Assembly (NCBI RefSeq): GCF_003050705.1
Contig: NZ_QAOG01000001.1
Coordinates: 727,105 to 791,104, forward strand
Reading direction: 5' to 3'
From: Sphingomonas aurantiaca
GTDB taxonomy: Bacteria > Pseudomonadota > Alphaproteobacteria > Sphingomonadales > Sphingomonadaceae
DNA: 64,000 bases
Both the position numbers and the translations under genes were made by a program. This document shows positions 43,812 to 51,580 of this stretch, in pieces (position 1 is the first letter of the stretch; each line of letters starts with the position of its first letter). The notes under the pieces were generated by a model, which ran no database searches, was not told the DNA's origin, and saw only the letters and a program-made list of their open reading frames with translations.

Positions 43812-44957
43812 ATGACCAACCAGTTCGACCTCACCGACGACCAGCGCGAGATCCAGGAGCTCGCGCGCCGCTTCACCGCCGACCGGATCACCCCGCATGC
43901 GGCCGAGTGGGACGAGAAGCACATCTTCCCGCGCGACACGATCAAGGCGGCGGCCGAGCTCGGTTTCGCGGCGATCTATGTCAGCGAGGAGAGCGGCGGG
44001 ATCGCGCTCGGGCGCCTCGAAGCCGCGCTGATCATGGAGGCGATGTCGTACGGGTGCCCGTCGACGAGCGCGTTCATCAGCATCCACAACATGGCGGCAT
44101 GGATGATCGACCGGTTCGGCTCGGCTGCGGTGAAGGACAGGTATCTCCCCGATCTGGTGACGATGGACCGGCTGGCGAGCTATTGCCTGACCGAGCCGGG
44201 CTCTGGCTCCGACGCCGCGGCGCTCAAGACGCGCGCGGTGCGCGACGGCGACGACTGGATCGTGACGGGCTCGAAGCAGTTCATCTCGGGCGCGGGCGAG
44301 AACGAGGTGTACGTCACCATGGTCCGCACCGGTGAAGACGGGCCCAAGGGTATTTCCTGCCTCGTGATCGAGAAGGACATGCCCGGCGTGTCGTTCGGCG
44401 CGAACGAGAAGAAGCTCGGCTGGCATTCGCAGCCGACTCGGCAGGTGATCTTCGACGGCGTCCGCGTGCCGGCCGCCAACATGGTCGGCGGCGAGGGCGA
44501 GGGCTTCCGGATCGCGATGATGGGGCTGGACGGCGGGCGGCTGAACATCGGTGCATGCTCGCTCGGCGGCGCGCAGCGGTGTCTCGACGAGGCGATCGCC
44601 TACACGCGCGACCGCAAGCAGTTCGGCAAGCCGATCGCGGACTTCCAGAACACGCAGTTCATGCTGGCGGACATGGCGACCGAGCTGGAGGCCGCGCGCG
44701 CACTGCTCTACATCGCGGCGGCCAAGGTGACGGCGAACGCGCCCGACAAGACCAAGTTCGCGGCGATGGCGAAGCGGCTGGCGACCGATACGGGCTCGTC
44801 GGTGGTCGACCGCGCGTTGCAGCTGCATGGCGGCTACGGGTATTTGCAGGATTACCCGATCGAACGCTTCTGGCGCGACCTGCGCGTGCATTCGATCCTT
44901 GAGGGCACCAACCAGGTCATGCGCATGATCGTCGGCCGCGAACTGACCCGGCAATGA
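43812..44957 (+). CDS. acyl-CoA dehydrogenase, probably isobutyryl-CoA dehydrogenase
   Basis: A 381-residue acyl-CoA dehydrogenase. FAD and substrate motifs are intact: SYCLTEPGSGSDAAALK, FISGAGENEVYVTMVRTG, RKQFGKPIADFQNTQF, and the catalytic Glu in HSILEGTNQVMRMIV. The sequence pattern and the location between mmsA and the 3-hydroxyisobutyryl-CoA hydrolase point to isobutyryl-CoA dehydrogenase (valine pathway, methacrylyl-CoA formation). A short-chain or 2-methylbutyryl-CoA activity cannot be excluded. ATG 43812 has GGAAGAGAG upstream. Confidence 0.9.
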   Translation: MTNQFDLTDDQREIQELARRFTADRITPHAAEWDEKHIFPRDTIKAAAELGFAAIYVSEESGGIALGRLEAALIMEAMSYGCPSTSAFISIHNMAAWMIDRFGSAAVKDRYLPDLVTMDRLASYCLTEPGSGSDAAALKTRAVRDGDDWIVTGSKQFISGAGENEVYVTMVRTGEDGPKGISCLVIEKDMPGVSFGANEKKLGWHSQPTRQVIFDGVRVPAANMVGGEGEGFRIAMMGLDGGRLNIGACSLGGAQRCLDEAIAYTRDRKQFGKPIADFQNTQFMLADMATELEAARALLYIAAAKVTANAPDKTKFAAMAKRLATDTGSSVVDRALQLHGGYGYLQDYPIERFWRDLRVHSILEGTNQVMRMIVGRELTRQ

Positions 44958-44983
44958 GCGATATGGCCACCAACCGCCGAACA

Positions 44984-45095
44984 GCATCCACCCCGGCGGA
45001 GGCCGGGGTCCAGGTGGGGGACGCTAATCGGCTAGGTGGCATCCTCCGTCACATCGACCTTTCCAACTGGACCCCGGCCTTCGCCGGGGAGGTGC
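44984..45095. repeat. palindromic repeat, family B, copy upstream of the hydrolase gene
   Basis: Same arms as 16650-16757. In this copy the right arm reads CGCCGGGGAGGTGC where the other copy reads CGCCGGGGTGGTGC. The T-to-A change creates GGGGAGG, the ribosome-binding site of the hydrolase gene that starts at 45099. Confidence 0.9.
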
Positions 45096-45098
45096 CTT

Positions 45099-46139
45099 AT
45101 GAATGACCTGATCACGACCGTCGAAGGCCCCATCGGCCGTATCCGTCTGAACCGGCCAAAGGCGTTGCACGCGCTCAATCTTGCGATGTGCGAAGGCGTG
45201 CTGGAGGCGCTCGAGGCGTGGCGCGGGGATGCGTCGGTCGAGGCGATCCTGGTGGATCATGCCGAGGGTCGTGGGTTCTGCGCCGGGGGCGATATCCGGA
45301 TGCTAGCTGCGTCGGGGGCTGGCGACGGGGTGGAGGCGCGCGCGTTTTTTCATGCTGAGTACCGGATGAATCACCGGCTGTTCGTCTATGCCAAGCCGAT
45401 CGTCGCGTTCATGGACGGGATCACGATGGGCGGCGGCGTTGGGCTCGCGCTGCCGTGCACGTACCGGGTCGCGACCGAGAACACGAAGTTCGCGATGCCC
45501 GAGACGGGGATCGGGCTGTTCCCCGATGTCGGCGGCGGCTGGTATCTGTCGCGGCTGCCGGGGCGGATCGGGCAGTATCTCGCGCTGACGGGGCATCGGC
45601 TCGATGGTGCGGAGTGTGCCGCGCTCGGATTGGCGACGCATTATCTGCCGAGTGAGACGCTCGACACCGCCAAGGCGCAGATCGCGGAGACGCCGCAGGA
45701 TATTGCCGGCGTGCTCGATGCCTTGTCGACTGCCGCGCCAGAAGCGCAGATCCTCGCGCGCAGGGACGAGATCGACCGGCTGTTCGCGTCCGACGTGCTC
45801 GAGGAGATCTATGCCGCGCTCGACGCCGATGGTGGTGAGTGGGCTGCCAAGACGCTCGCGACGCTCAGGACCAAGTCGCCGCAGTCGATGAAGGTGTCGC
45901 TCCGGCTGCTCCACGAAGGCGCGGCGATGGCGAGTTTCGCGGACGAGATGCGCCAGGAATATGCCGTCGGCGCGCATGTCGTGCAGCGCCACGACTTCAT
46001 CGAGGGCGTGCGCGCGGTGATCGTCGACAAGGACAATGCGCCGCGCTGGGATCCGGCGACGCCCGAGGACGTGACCGATCATGTGATCGACCAGATCTTC
46101 GCGCCGTTGCCGGAAGCCGAGGCGTGGACGCCGGGTTGA
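45099..46139 (+). CDS. 3-hydroxyisobutyryl-CoA hydrolase
   Basis: Releases 3-hydroxyisobutyrate from its CoA ester in valine breakdown. The 346-residue crotonase-fold protein has the hydrolase signatures EGRGFCAGGDIR, AFMDGITMGGGVGLALP (oxyanion hole) and the catalytic region PETGIGLFPDVGGGWYLSRL, plus a longer C-terminal helical part than ordinary enoyl-CoA hydratases. Its ribosome-binding site GGGGAGG lies in the right arm of a family B repeat. ATG 45099 is supported by that site. Confidence 0.92.
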   Translation: MNDLITTVEGPIGRIRLNRPKALHALNLAMCEGVLEALEAWRGDASVEAILVDHAEGRGFCAGGDIRMLAASGAGDGVEARAFFHAEYRMNHRLFVYAKPIVAFMDGITMGGGVGLALPCTYRVATENTKFAMPETGIGLFPDVGGGWYLSRLPGRIGQYLALTGHRLDGAECAALGLATHYLPSETLDTAKAQIAETPQDIAGVLDALSTAAPEAQILARRDEIDRLFASDVLEEIYAALDADGGEWAAKTLATLRTKSPQSMKVSLRLLHEGAAMASFADEMRQEYAVGAHVVQRHDFIEGVRAVIVDKDNAPRWDPATPEDVTDHVIDQIFAPLPEAEAWTPG

Positions 46140-46150
46140 ACGTAAAACAC

Positions 46151-46213
46151 GTCACCCCAGCGAACGCTGGGGTCTCTCGATGATGGTGAGACCCCAGCTT
46201 TCGCTGGGGTGAC
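46151..46213. repeat. palindromic repeat, family C
   Basis: GTCACCCCAGCGAACGCTGG on the left pairs with CCAGCTTTCGCTGGGGTGAC on the right; each arm is also a hairpin. Sits between the hydrolase and hydratase genes. Only copy in the window. Confidence 0.88.
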
Positions 46214-46231
46214 GGAATTGGAGAAGTCGAA

Positions 46232-47008
46232 ATGGCCGATTACGAAACGATCCTCGTCGAGCAACGCGGTGGCGTCACGCTCGTCACGCTCAACCGGCCG
46301 CAGGCGCTCAACGCGCTCAACTCGCAGGTGCTCGCCGACCTGATCGCCGCGTTTGCCGCGTTCGATGCGGATCCGTCGCAGGGCTGCGCGGTGCTGACCG
46401 GCTCGGCCAAGGCGTTCGCGGCGGGCGCGGACATCAAGGAGATGCAGAGCCAGGGCTTTGCCGACATGTATGCGAGCAACTTCTTCGCCGGCTGGGAACA
46501 GGTGACGCGGACGCGCAAGCCGATCATCGCCGCGGTCGCGGGCTACGCGCTGGGCGGCGGCTGCGAGGTCGCGATGATGTGCGACTTCATCCTCGCCGCC
46601 GACACCGCCAAGTTCGGCCAGCCCGAGATCAAGCTCGCGGTCTCCCCCGGCATGGGTGGATCGCAGCGCCTCACGCATGCGGTCGGCAAGGCCAAGGCGA
46701 TGGAGATGGTGCTGACCGGGCGGATGATGGACGCGGTCGAGGCCGAGCGCGCAGGCCTCGTCTCGCGGATCATCCCCGCCGCCGAGCTGGTCGAGGAAGC
46801 GGTGAAGACCGCCGCGACGATCGCCGCGATGGCGCCGCTCGCGGTGCTGGCGAACAAGGAAATGGTCAACGCGGCGTTCGAGACGGGGCTCGCGATGGGC
46901 GTCCAGTTCGAGCGGCGGCTGTTCCACGGGCTGTTCGGCACCGCGGACCAGAGCGAAGGCATGGCCGCGTTCGTCGAGAAGCGCGCCGGGACCTGGACGG
47001 GGAAGTGA
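46232..47008 (+). CDS. enoyl-CoA hydratase
   Basis: A 258-residue crotonase-family enzyme with both catalytic glutamates expected in [16 protein letters not shown] and [18 protein letters not shown] and the oxyanion-hole segment AAGADIKEM. Within the cluster it should hydrate methacrylyl-CoA to 3-hydroxyisobutyryl-CoA; it may also serve short-chain fatty-acid oxidation. ATG 46232 has TTGGAGAAGTCGAA upstream. Confidence 0.93.
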   Translation: MADYETILVEQRGGVTLVTLNRPQALNALNSQVLADLIAAFAAFDADPSQGCAVLTGSAKAFAAGADIKEMQSQGFADMYASNFFAGWEQVTRTRKPIIAAVAGYALGGGCEVAMMCDFILAADTAKFGQPEIKLAVSPGMGGSQRLTHAVGKAKAMEMVLTGRMMDAVEAERAGLVSRIIPAAELVEEAVKTAATIAAMAPLAVLANKEMVNAAFETGLAMGVQFERRLFHGLFGTADQSEGMAAFVEKRAGTWTGK

Positions 47009-47013
47009 TGCAA

Positions 47014-47120
47014 TTCCCCTTCCGCTCGCGGGAGGGGCTAGGGGAGGGGCGTGCCCCGGTTGCCGACGCAACCTATGCGGCGCTGCCCTCCCCCAACCCC
47101 TCCCGTGAACGGGAGGGGAG
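47014..47120. repeat. palindromic repeat, family E, copy 2
   Basis: Matches 24337-24442: left arm TTCCCCTTCCGCTCGCGGGA, right arm CTCCCGTGAACGGGAGGGGA with some drift. It begins five bases after the hydratase stop and ends 20 bases before mmsB. Confidence 0.85.
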
Positions 47121-47140
47121 CGAAATTCAGGAGAGAGAAC

Positions 47141-48016
47141 ATGGCACGCATCGGATTCATCGGGCTCGGCAACATGGGCGGCGGAATGGCTGCCAACCTC
47201 GCGAAGAAGGGTCATGACGTTCGCGCATTCGACCTGAGCGCCGACGCGCTGGACCGGGCGAAGGCTGCCGGCTGCCTGCCGGTCGCCTCCGCCGCCGAAG
47301 CCGCGGACGGTGCCGAGGCGATCGTGACGATGCTCCCCGCCGGCAAGCACGTCGCGGAGGTGTACGACACGCTGTTCGGCGTCGCGTCGCCGTCGGCGAT
47401 CCTGATCGACTGCTCGACGATCGACGTCGCGACTGCCAAGCAGGTCGCCGAGGCGGCGCAGGCCAAGGGTCTCGCCGCGGTCGACGCGCCGGTCTCGGGC
47501 GGGATCGGTGCGGCCAATGCGGGCACGCTCACCTTCATGGTCGGCGGTTCGCGCGAGGCGTTCGATCGCGCGCAACCGATCCTCGCCGACATGGGCAAGG
47601 CGGTGATCCACGCCGGCGCGAACGGCGCGGGGCAGGCGGCAAAGATCTGCAACAACATGATCCTCGGCGCGACGATGATCGCGACCTGCGAGGCGTTCGT
47701 GCTGGCGGACAAGCTCGGGCTCGACGCGCAGGCCTTTTACGACATCGCCAGCGTATCATCGGGGCAGAGCTGGTCGATGACGAGCTATGCGCCGCTGCCG
47801 GGGATCGGCCCCGATACGCCCGCCGACCACGACTATCAGGGCGGGTTCGCCGCGGCGCTGATGCTCAAGGACCTGCGCCTCGCAATGGCGGCGGCGCAGG
47901 ACGTCAGCGCGGATACGCCGATGGGCGCGAAGGCCGCCGAGCGCTACGAGGCGTTCGCGGCGGCCGGGCAGGGTGGGCTCGACTTCTCGGCGATCATCCG
48001 CACCTTGCGCGACTGA
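47141..48016 (+). CDS. mmsB: 3-hydroxyisobutyrate dehydrogenase
   Basis: NAD-dependent oxidation of 3-hydroxyisobutyrate to methylmalonate semialdehyde, the substrate of MmsA. The 291-residue protein has the N-terminal Rossmann motif GFIGLGNMGGGMAANL, the substrate signature DAPVSGGIGAANAGTLTFMV and the catalytic Lys in GAGQAAKICNN. With mmsA, the acyl-CoA dehydrogenase, hydrolase and hydratase it completes the pathway from isobutyryl-CoA to propionyl-CoA. AGGAGAGAGAAC precedes ATG 47141. Confidence 0.94.
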   Translation: MARIGFIGLGNMGGGMAANLAKKGHDVRAFDLSADALDRAKAAGCLPVASAAEAADGAEAIVTMLPAGKHVAEVYDTLFGVASPSAILIDCSTIDVATAKQVAEAAQAKGLAAVDAPVSGGIGAANAGTLTFMVGGSREAFDRAQPILADMGKAVIHAGANGAGQAAKICNNMILGATMIATCEAFVLADKLGLDAQAFYDIASVSSGQSWSMTSYAPLPGIGPDTPADHDYQGGFAAALMLKDLRLAMAAAQDVSADTPMGAKAAERYEAFAAAGQGGLDFSAIIRTLRD

Positions 48017-48019
48017 GCC

Positions 48020-48415
48020 TCAGAGAAAGCGGATCAGCATCAGCAGCAGCCCGAGGATCGACGCCAGCCAGCACAGGCTGCGGACGTAGCGGATACCGAA
48101 CAGGTACAACGGGATGTACGCGATCCGCGCGCCGAACCACAGCCAGGCGCCGATCGCACCGAGTCCGCCGGTGCGATCGGTCACCGCGAGCCCCAGCGCG
48201 AGCGCGACGAATACCGGGTAGGTTTCCTGGAAGTTCTTGAGCGCGCGCTCGGCGCGGCCGGCCATCTCGCCGAGCGGTTTCTGCTCGCCGTCGCGTGGGC
48301 CGGCATTCCAGTCGAGCCCGCGATCGCGCGTCGCGGTCTGTCCCTGGATCATGACATAGGCGAACAGCAGGACCGTCGACCAGCCCAGCAGCAGCAATTC
48401 GGTAGGCAGCGTCAT
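48020..48415 (-). CDS. MAPEG family membrane protein
   Basis: A 131-residue inner-membrane protein with four hydrophobic segments, resembling the MAPEG family (membrane-associated eicosanoid and glutathione metabolism). Seen: N-terminal TM LLLLGWSTVLLFAYVMI, a soluble loop with QKPLGEMAGRAERALKNFQE, typical of the bacterial MAPEG glutathione-contact helix, and YIPLYLFGIRYVRSLCW. Enzyme activity is untested. Start ATG 48415 has GGAG eight bases upstream. Convergent with mmsB, only three bases apart. Confidence 0.88.
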   Translation of the reverse strand: MTLPTELLLLGWSTVLLFAYVMIQGQTATRDRGLDWNAGPRDGEQKPLGEMAGRAERALKNFQETYPVFVALALGLAVTDRTGGLGAIGAWLWFGARIAYIPLYLFGIRYVRSLCWLASILGLLLMLIRFL

Positions 48416-48451
48416 CGTCGATCTCCGCAAGGGTGCGGGTCTCGAACGCCG

Positions 48452-48670
48452 CTACCCGCGCGAGGTTGCGCCGTGTCGGGGTGCGCTGGCAAGCTGCCGC
48501 GCATCATGCGCGCGGTGGAACGCGCGGTCGGCATCGTCGATCGCGCCGAGCAACGCACCGAAGCACGGCGCCTCGTCGATCGGATAGACTCGCGACAGGT
48601 CGTGGCCGAGCGCGAAGACGTCGCGCTGCGTGAGCAACCCGATCGCAACGATGCGGTCTTGATCAGGCAT
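48452..48670 (-). CDS. small conserved-looking protein, unknown function
   Basis: A 72-residue soluble acidic protein (MPDQDRIVAIGLLTQRDVFAL, then GALLGAIDDADRAFHRA). I cannot name a family; similar short sequences with an IGLLTQRD opening and an IDDAD stretch occur near other sphingomonad genes as far as I recall. ATG 48670 has GGAG ten bases upstream and a promoter-like AT-rich stretch with a palindrome (48689-48703) is in front of it. It may be expressed alone. Confidence 0.55.
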   Translation of the reverse strand: MPDQDRIVAIGLLTQRDVFALGHDLSRVYPIDEAPCFGALLGAIDDADRAFHRAHDARQLASAPRHGATSRG

Positions 48671-48688
48671 AAGGCAGGCTCCAGTGGT

Positions 48689-48703
48689 GTAACGCATGTT
48701 AAC
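48689..48703. promoter_or_regulatory. palindrome in front of the 72-residue gene
   Basis: GTAAC-GCAT-GTTAAC: inverted repeat of five bases around a four-base spacer, 20 bases upstream of the start and inside an AT-rich stretch (to 48740). Could be an operator or part of the promoter. Confidence 0.35.
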
Positions 48704-48755
48704 ACACTGAAACGATTGTGTATCGCAAATATCGGATAAAGAGCCGAGCCGAGCC

Positions 48756-50126
48756 TTAGCCGAGCCCAAGTCGCTCGCGCGCGTGCCAGCGGGCGATCAT
48801 CAGCACCGATACCACGGCGAGCCCGGTCGCCAGCCCGGTCCAGATCCCGACGCCGCCCCAGCCGCGCGCGAAGGCGAGCCACGCGCCGACGCCGATACCG
48901 ATCCCCCAATAGCCGATCGCCGCGAACAGCATCGGCACGGTGGTATCGCCCAGCCCGCGCAACATGCCCGCGCCGATCACCTGCGCGCCGTCGACGACCT
49001 GGAACACCGCGGCCACCGCGAGCAGCGAGATCGCCAGCGCCACCACCGGCGCGTTGGCGGGCGCATCGACGTCGAGGATGATGCCGATCAGCAGTTGCGG
49101 CGCGAGCACGAGCAGCAGCGCGGTCAGCACCATGAACCCCTCGCCGATCGCGAACGCGGCCCAGCCCGCGCGGCCGATGCCGGCGCGGTCGCCGCGCCCG
49201 GAGGCGAGCCCGACTCGGACGGTGGCGGCCTGCGCGATGCCGAGCGGGACCATGAAGGTGACGCTGGCAATCTGGATCGCGATCGCGTGCGCGGCGAGCG
49301 GCACGGTGCCGAGCAAGCCCATCAGGAAGACGGCGGCGATGAACACGGTCGATTCGAACCCGAGCGTGATCGCGATCGGCAGACCGAGCGTCCACACTGC
49401 GCGGTACCGCGGCCAGTCGGGGCGCCAGAACCGGCCGAGCAGGTGGTAGCGGCGGAACGGCCTTGCGCAGACGATGACGATCGCCATCGCGACGAAGCTC
49501 AGCCCGTTGGCGATGCTGCTCGCCATGCCCGACCCGAGCAGGCCGAGCGCGGGAAAGCCGGCATGGCCGAAGATCAGCATCCAGTTGAGCGCGGCGTTCA
49601 CGCTCAGCAGCCCGACCATCACCACCAGCGACCAGCCCGGTCGCTCGAGCGCGGCGACGAAGGCGCGCAGCACGAGGAAGGCGAGGCTGGGCAACATCCC
49701 CCACATCACCGCGCGCACGAACCGCGCAGCCTCGTGTGCGAGCGCGGGATCCTGATCGAGCAGGTGGACGAGGATCGGCTCGGCCTGCCACAGCAGGATC
49801 CAGGACGGGATGCAGAGCGTGGCGGCGACCCAGATCGTCTGGCGCACCGTACGCCGGATATCGCGCACCGCATGCGGCCGCGCGCCCCGCTCGCGCGCGA
49901 TCATCGGCACCGCGGCGGTGGTGAGTCCCATGCCGAACACGAGGAAGACGAGGTACAGGTTCAGCCCCAGCGTCGCTGCCGCCAGCGTATCGGGGCCCAG
50001 CCGCCCGAGCATCGCGACGTCGGTCGCGCCGACCAGCGCCTGGGCGAGGTTGGTCGCGACGAGCGGCCAGGCAAGCGTCAGCGTCGCCGCGAATTCGGTG
50101 CGCCAGGGGCGGGGCGGGGTGGTCAT
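48756..50126 (-). CDS. MATE family efflux transporter
   Basis: A 456-residue multidrug and toxic compound exporter with twelve membrane segments in two homologous halves (N-half LAWPLVATNLAQALVGATDVAM; C-half LGLPIAITLGFESTVF). It uses a sodium or proton gradient to export cationic or hydrophobic compounds. The family opening PLVATNLAQALVGATDVAMLG is clear. Substrates are unknown. Start ATG 50126; AAAGCC upstream is a weak ribosome-binding site. Confidence 0.92.
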   Translation of the reverse strand: MTTPPRPWRTEFAATLTLAWPLVATNLAQALVGATDVAMLGRLGPDTLAAATLGLNLYLVFLVFGMGLTTAAVPMIARERGARPHAVRDIRRTVRQTIWVAATLCIPSWILLWQAEPILVHLLDQDPALAHEAARFVRAVMWGMLPSLAFLVLRAFVAALERPGWSLVVMVGLLSVNAALNWMLIFGHAGFPALGLLGSGMASSIANGLSFVAMAIVIVCARPFRRYHLLGRFWRPDWPRYRAVWTLGLPIAITLGFESTVFIAAVFLMGLLGTVPLAAHAIAIQIASVTFMVPLGIAQAATVRVGLASGRGDRAGIGRAGWAAFAIGEGFMVLTALLLVLAPQLLIGIILDVDAPANAPVVALAISLLAVAAVFQVVDGAQVIGAGMLRGLGDTTVPMLFAAIGYWGIGIGVGAWLAFARGWGGVGIWTGLATGLAVVSVLMIARWHARERLGLG

Positions 50127-50240
50127 GCGCCGGCTTTACCCGGGTTCGCCGCCAAGTCGATCACCGACCGATGCTTCCCCAGAGATCGACGCGGACCGAT
50201 CCGACGCGTGCTTGTACCGACACGCTCACCACACCCCCCC

Positions 50241-50322
50241 CGTCATCCTGACGAAAGTCAGGACCCAGAGCCACACAGGATCCCGCCCGTAACCCTGGGT
50301 CCTGACTTTCGTCAGGATGACG
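50241..50322. repeat. REP-like doublet, family A, copy 8
   Basis: Standard arms (left ATCCTGAC-GAAA-GTCAGGA). Located between the MATE gene start and the esterase gene end. Confidence 0.9.
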
Positions 50323-50370
50323 GATAGGGGTGAGTGCGAAAAAGACCTCAACGCAAACCGTTATGCCGCC

Positions 50371-51489
50371 CTACCGCATCAACCCGGCAGCGCGGAGCGC
50401 GTGCTCGATCGTCGCCTGGATCCCCGCCGGCGCCGCCGTGCGAGGCTTCCCCGCGGGCTTGGGCGTCACGGGAATCGCGATCTTCGCAACGCGGTCGATC
50501 GCCGCGGGCTTGGCTGCGACGGCGGCGTCGGGCGCGGCAATCAGGCCCCAGGATCGGGCGATGATGGCAGTGCTCGAAATCCCGACGTCGAGCATATACG
50601 GCCCCGCGGCGCCCAGCCGTTCGCCACGCGAAGGATCGATCGGCGTGCCGTGGCCCATCCCCGGCACGGTCCAGTCCTCGACCACGTCGCGCCCCTGTGC
50701 GTCCGACCAGATCCGGTGGATGGCGGTTCCCCTGCGTTCCTCGCGAACCGCTGTCGCGTTGACGCCGTGGATGCCGCGCCACTGCCGCGCGATCGTGTCC
50801 GCGTTCGAGACGCTCACCGTCGCATCCGCCCCGCCATGCCAGATCGCCAAGGTCGGCCAGCGTCCGTCATGCCCGCGCGCGCCGCTGCGGACGAGCTCGA
50901 CCAGCGCGGCATCGCTGGTGTCGCCATGCCCGCGCATCCGGTCGAACGCCTGCGACACACCGGTCGCGGTGCCATAAGCGAGCCCGCCAATCACCGCGCC
51001 GCCCGCGAACAGGTCGGGCCGGGTCGCGAGCATCGCCAGCGTCATCGCGCCGCCCGCGGACAGGCCGGTGACATAGACCCGGCCCCGGTCGAGGCCGTGG
51101 CGGGCGATCATCGTTTCGGTCATCTGCGCGATCGATTCCGCCTCGCCGCCCGCCTGCGCGGTATCCTCGGAGGCGAACCAGTTGAAGCAGCGGTTGGGAT
51201 TGTTCGCGTGCGTTTGCTCGGGAAACACCACCGCGAACCCGGCGCGGTCGGCCAGCCGCGACCAGCCCGATCCATGGTCATAGCTCGCCGCGGTCTGCGT
51301 GCAGCCGTGGAGCACCACGACCAGCGGCGCGCCGGCCGGCAGATTTTTGGGCACATGGACATGGCCGAGCAGCGCGCCCGGATTCGTCCCGAACGCGGTC
51401 AGCGCGACGAGGCGGCTCGGCCCATCATGCGCGCTTGCGGGCGCACCTACGCGGGCCATGCGTGCGATGGTATCGGCGATGTTTCTCAA
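50371..51489 (-). CDS. PHB-depolymerase-family esterase
   Basis: An alpha/beta-hydrolase of the LpqC/PhaC-depolymerase-like esterase family, 372 residues. Oxyanion region LVVVLHGCTQTAASYDHGSG, nucleophile Ser in YVTGLSAGGAMTLAML (GxSxG), Asp in LAIWHGGADATVS and His in GMGHGTPIDP complete a catalytic triad. The C-terminal tail (about 290-372) is Ala/Pro/Lys-rich. It may act on short-chain polyesters or feruloyl-type esters; no phasin or synthase genes are adjacent. I use TTG 51489 because RNIADTIARMARVG looks like the conserved family start; ATG 51459 is the alternative. Confidence 0.83.
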   Translation of the reverse strand: MRNIADTIARMARVGAPASAHDGPSRLVALTAFGTNPGALLGHVHVPKNLPAGAPLVVVLHGCTQTAASYDHGSGWSRLADRAGFAVVFPEQTHANNPNRCFNWFASEDTAQAGGEAESIAQMTETMIARHGLDRGRVYVTGLSAGGAMTLAMLATRPDLFAGGAVIGGLAYGTATGVSQAFDRMRGHGDTSDAALVELVRSGARGHDGRWPTLAIWHGGADATVSVSNADTIARQWRGIHGVNATAVREERRGTAIHRIWSDAQGRDVVEDWTVPGMGHGTPIDPSRGERLGAAGPYMLDVGISSTAIIARSWGLIAAPDAAVAAKPAAIDRVAKIAIPVTPKPAGKPRTAAPAGIQATIEHALRAAGLMR

Positions 51490-51580
51490 GACTAGGGGCC
51501 TTTCACCACAGGCCGTGTGGGCCGCGATAGCGTATCAACGCACACCCTAGCCTATTTGTTGCTGCACTGCAGCATCTAGG

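Noticed and set aside
10184..50322. Repeats as a CRISPR array
   Set aside because: The repeats are dispersed over 40 kb, are two-armed palindromes with variable cores and have no regular spacers or cas genes.
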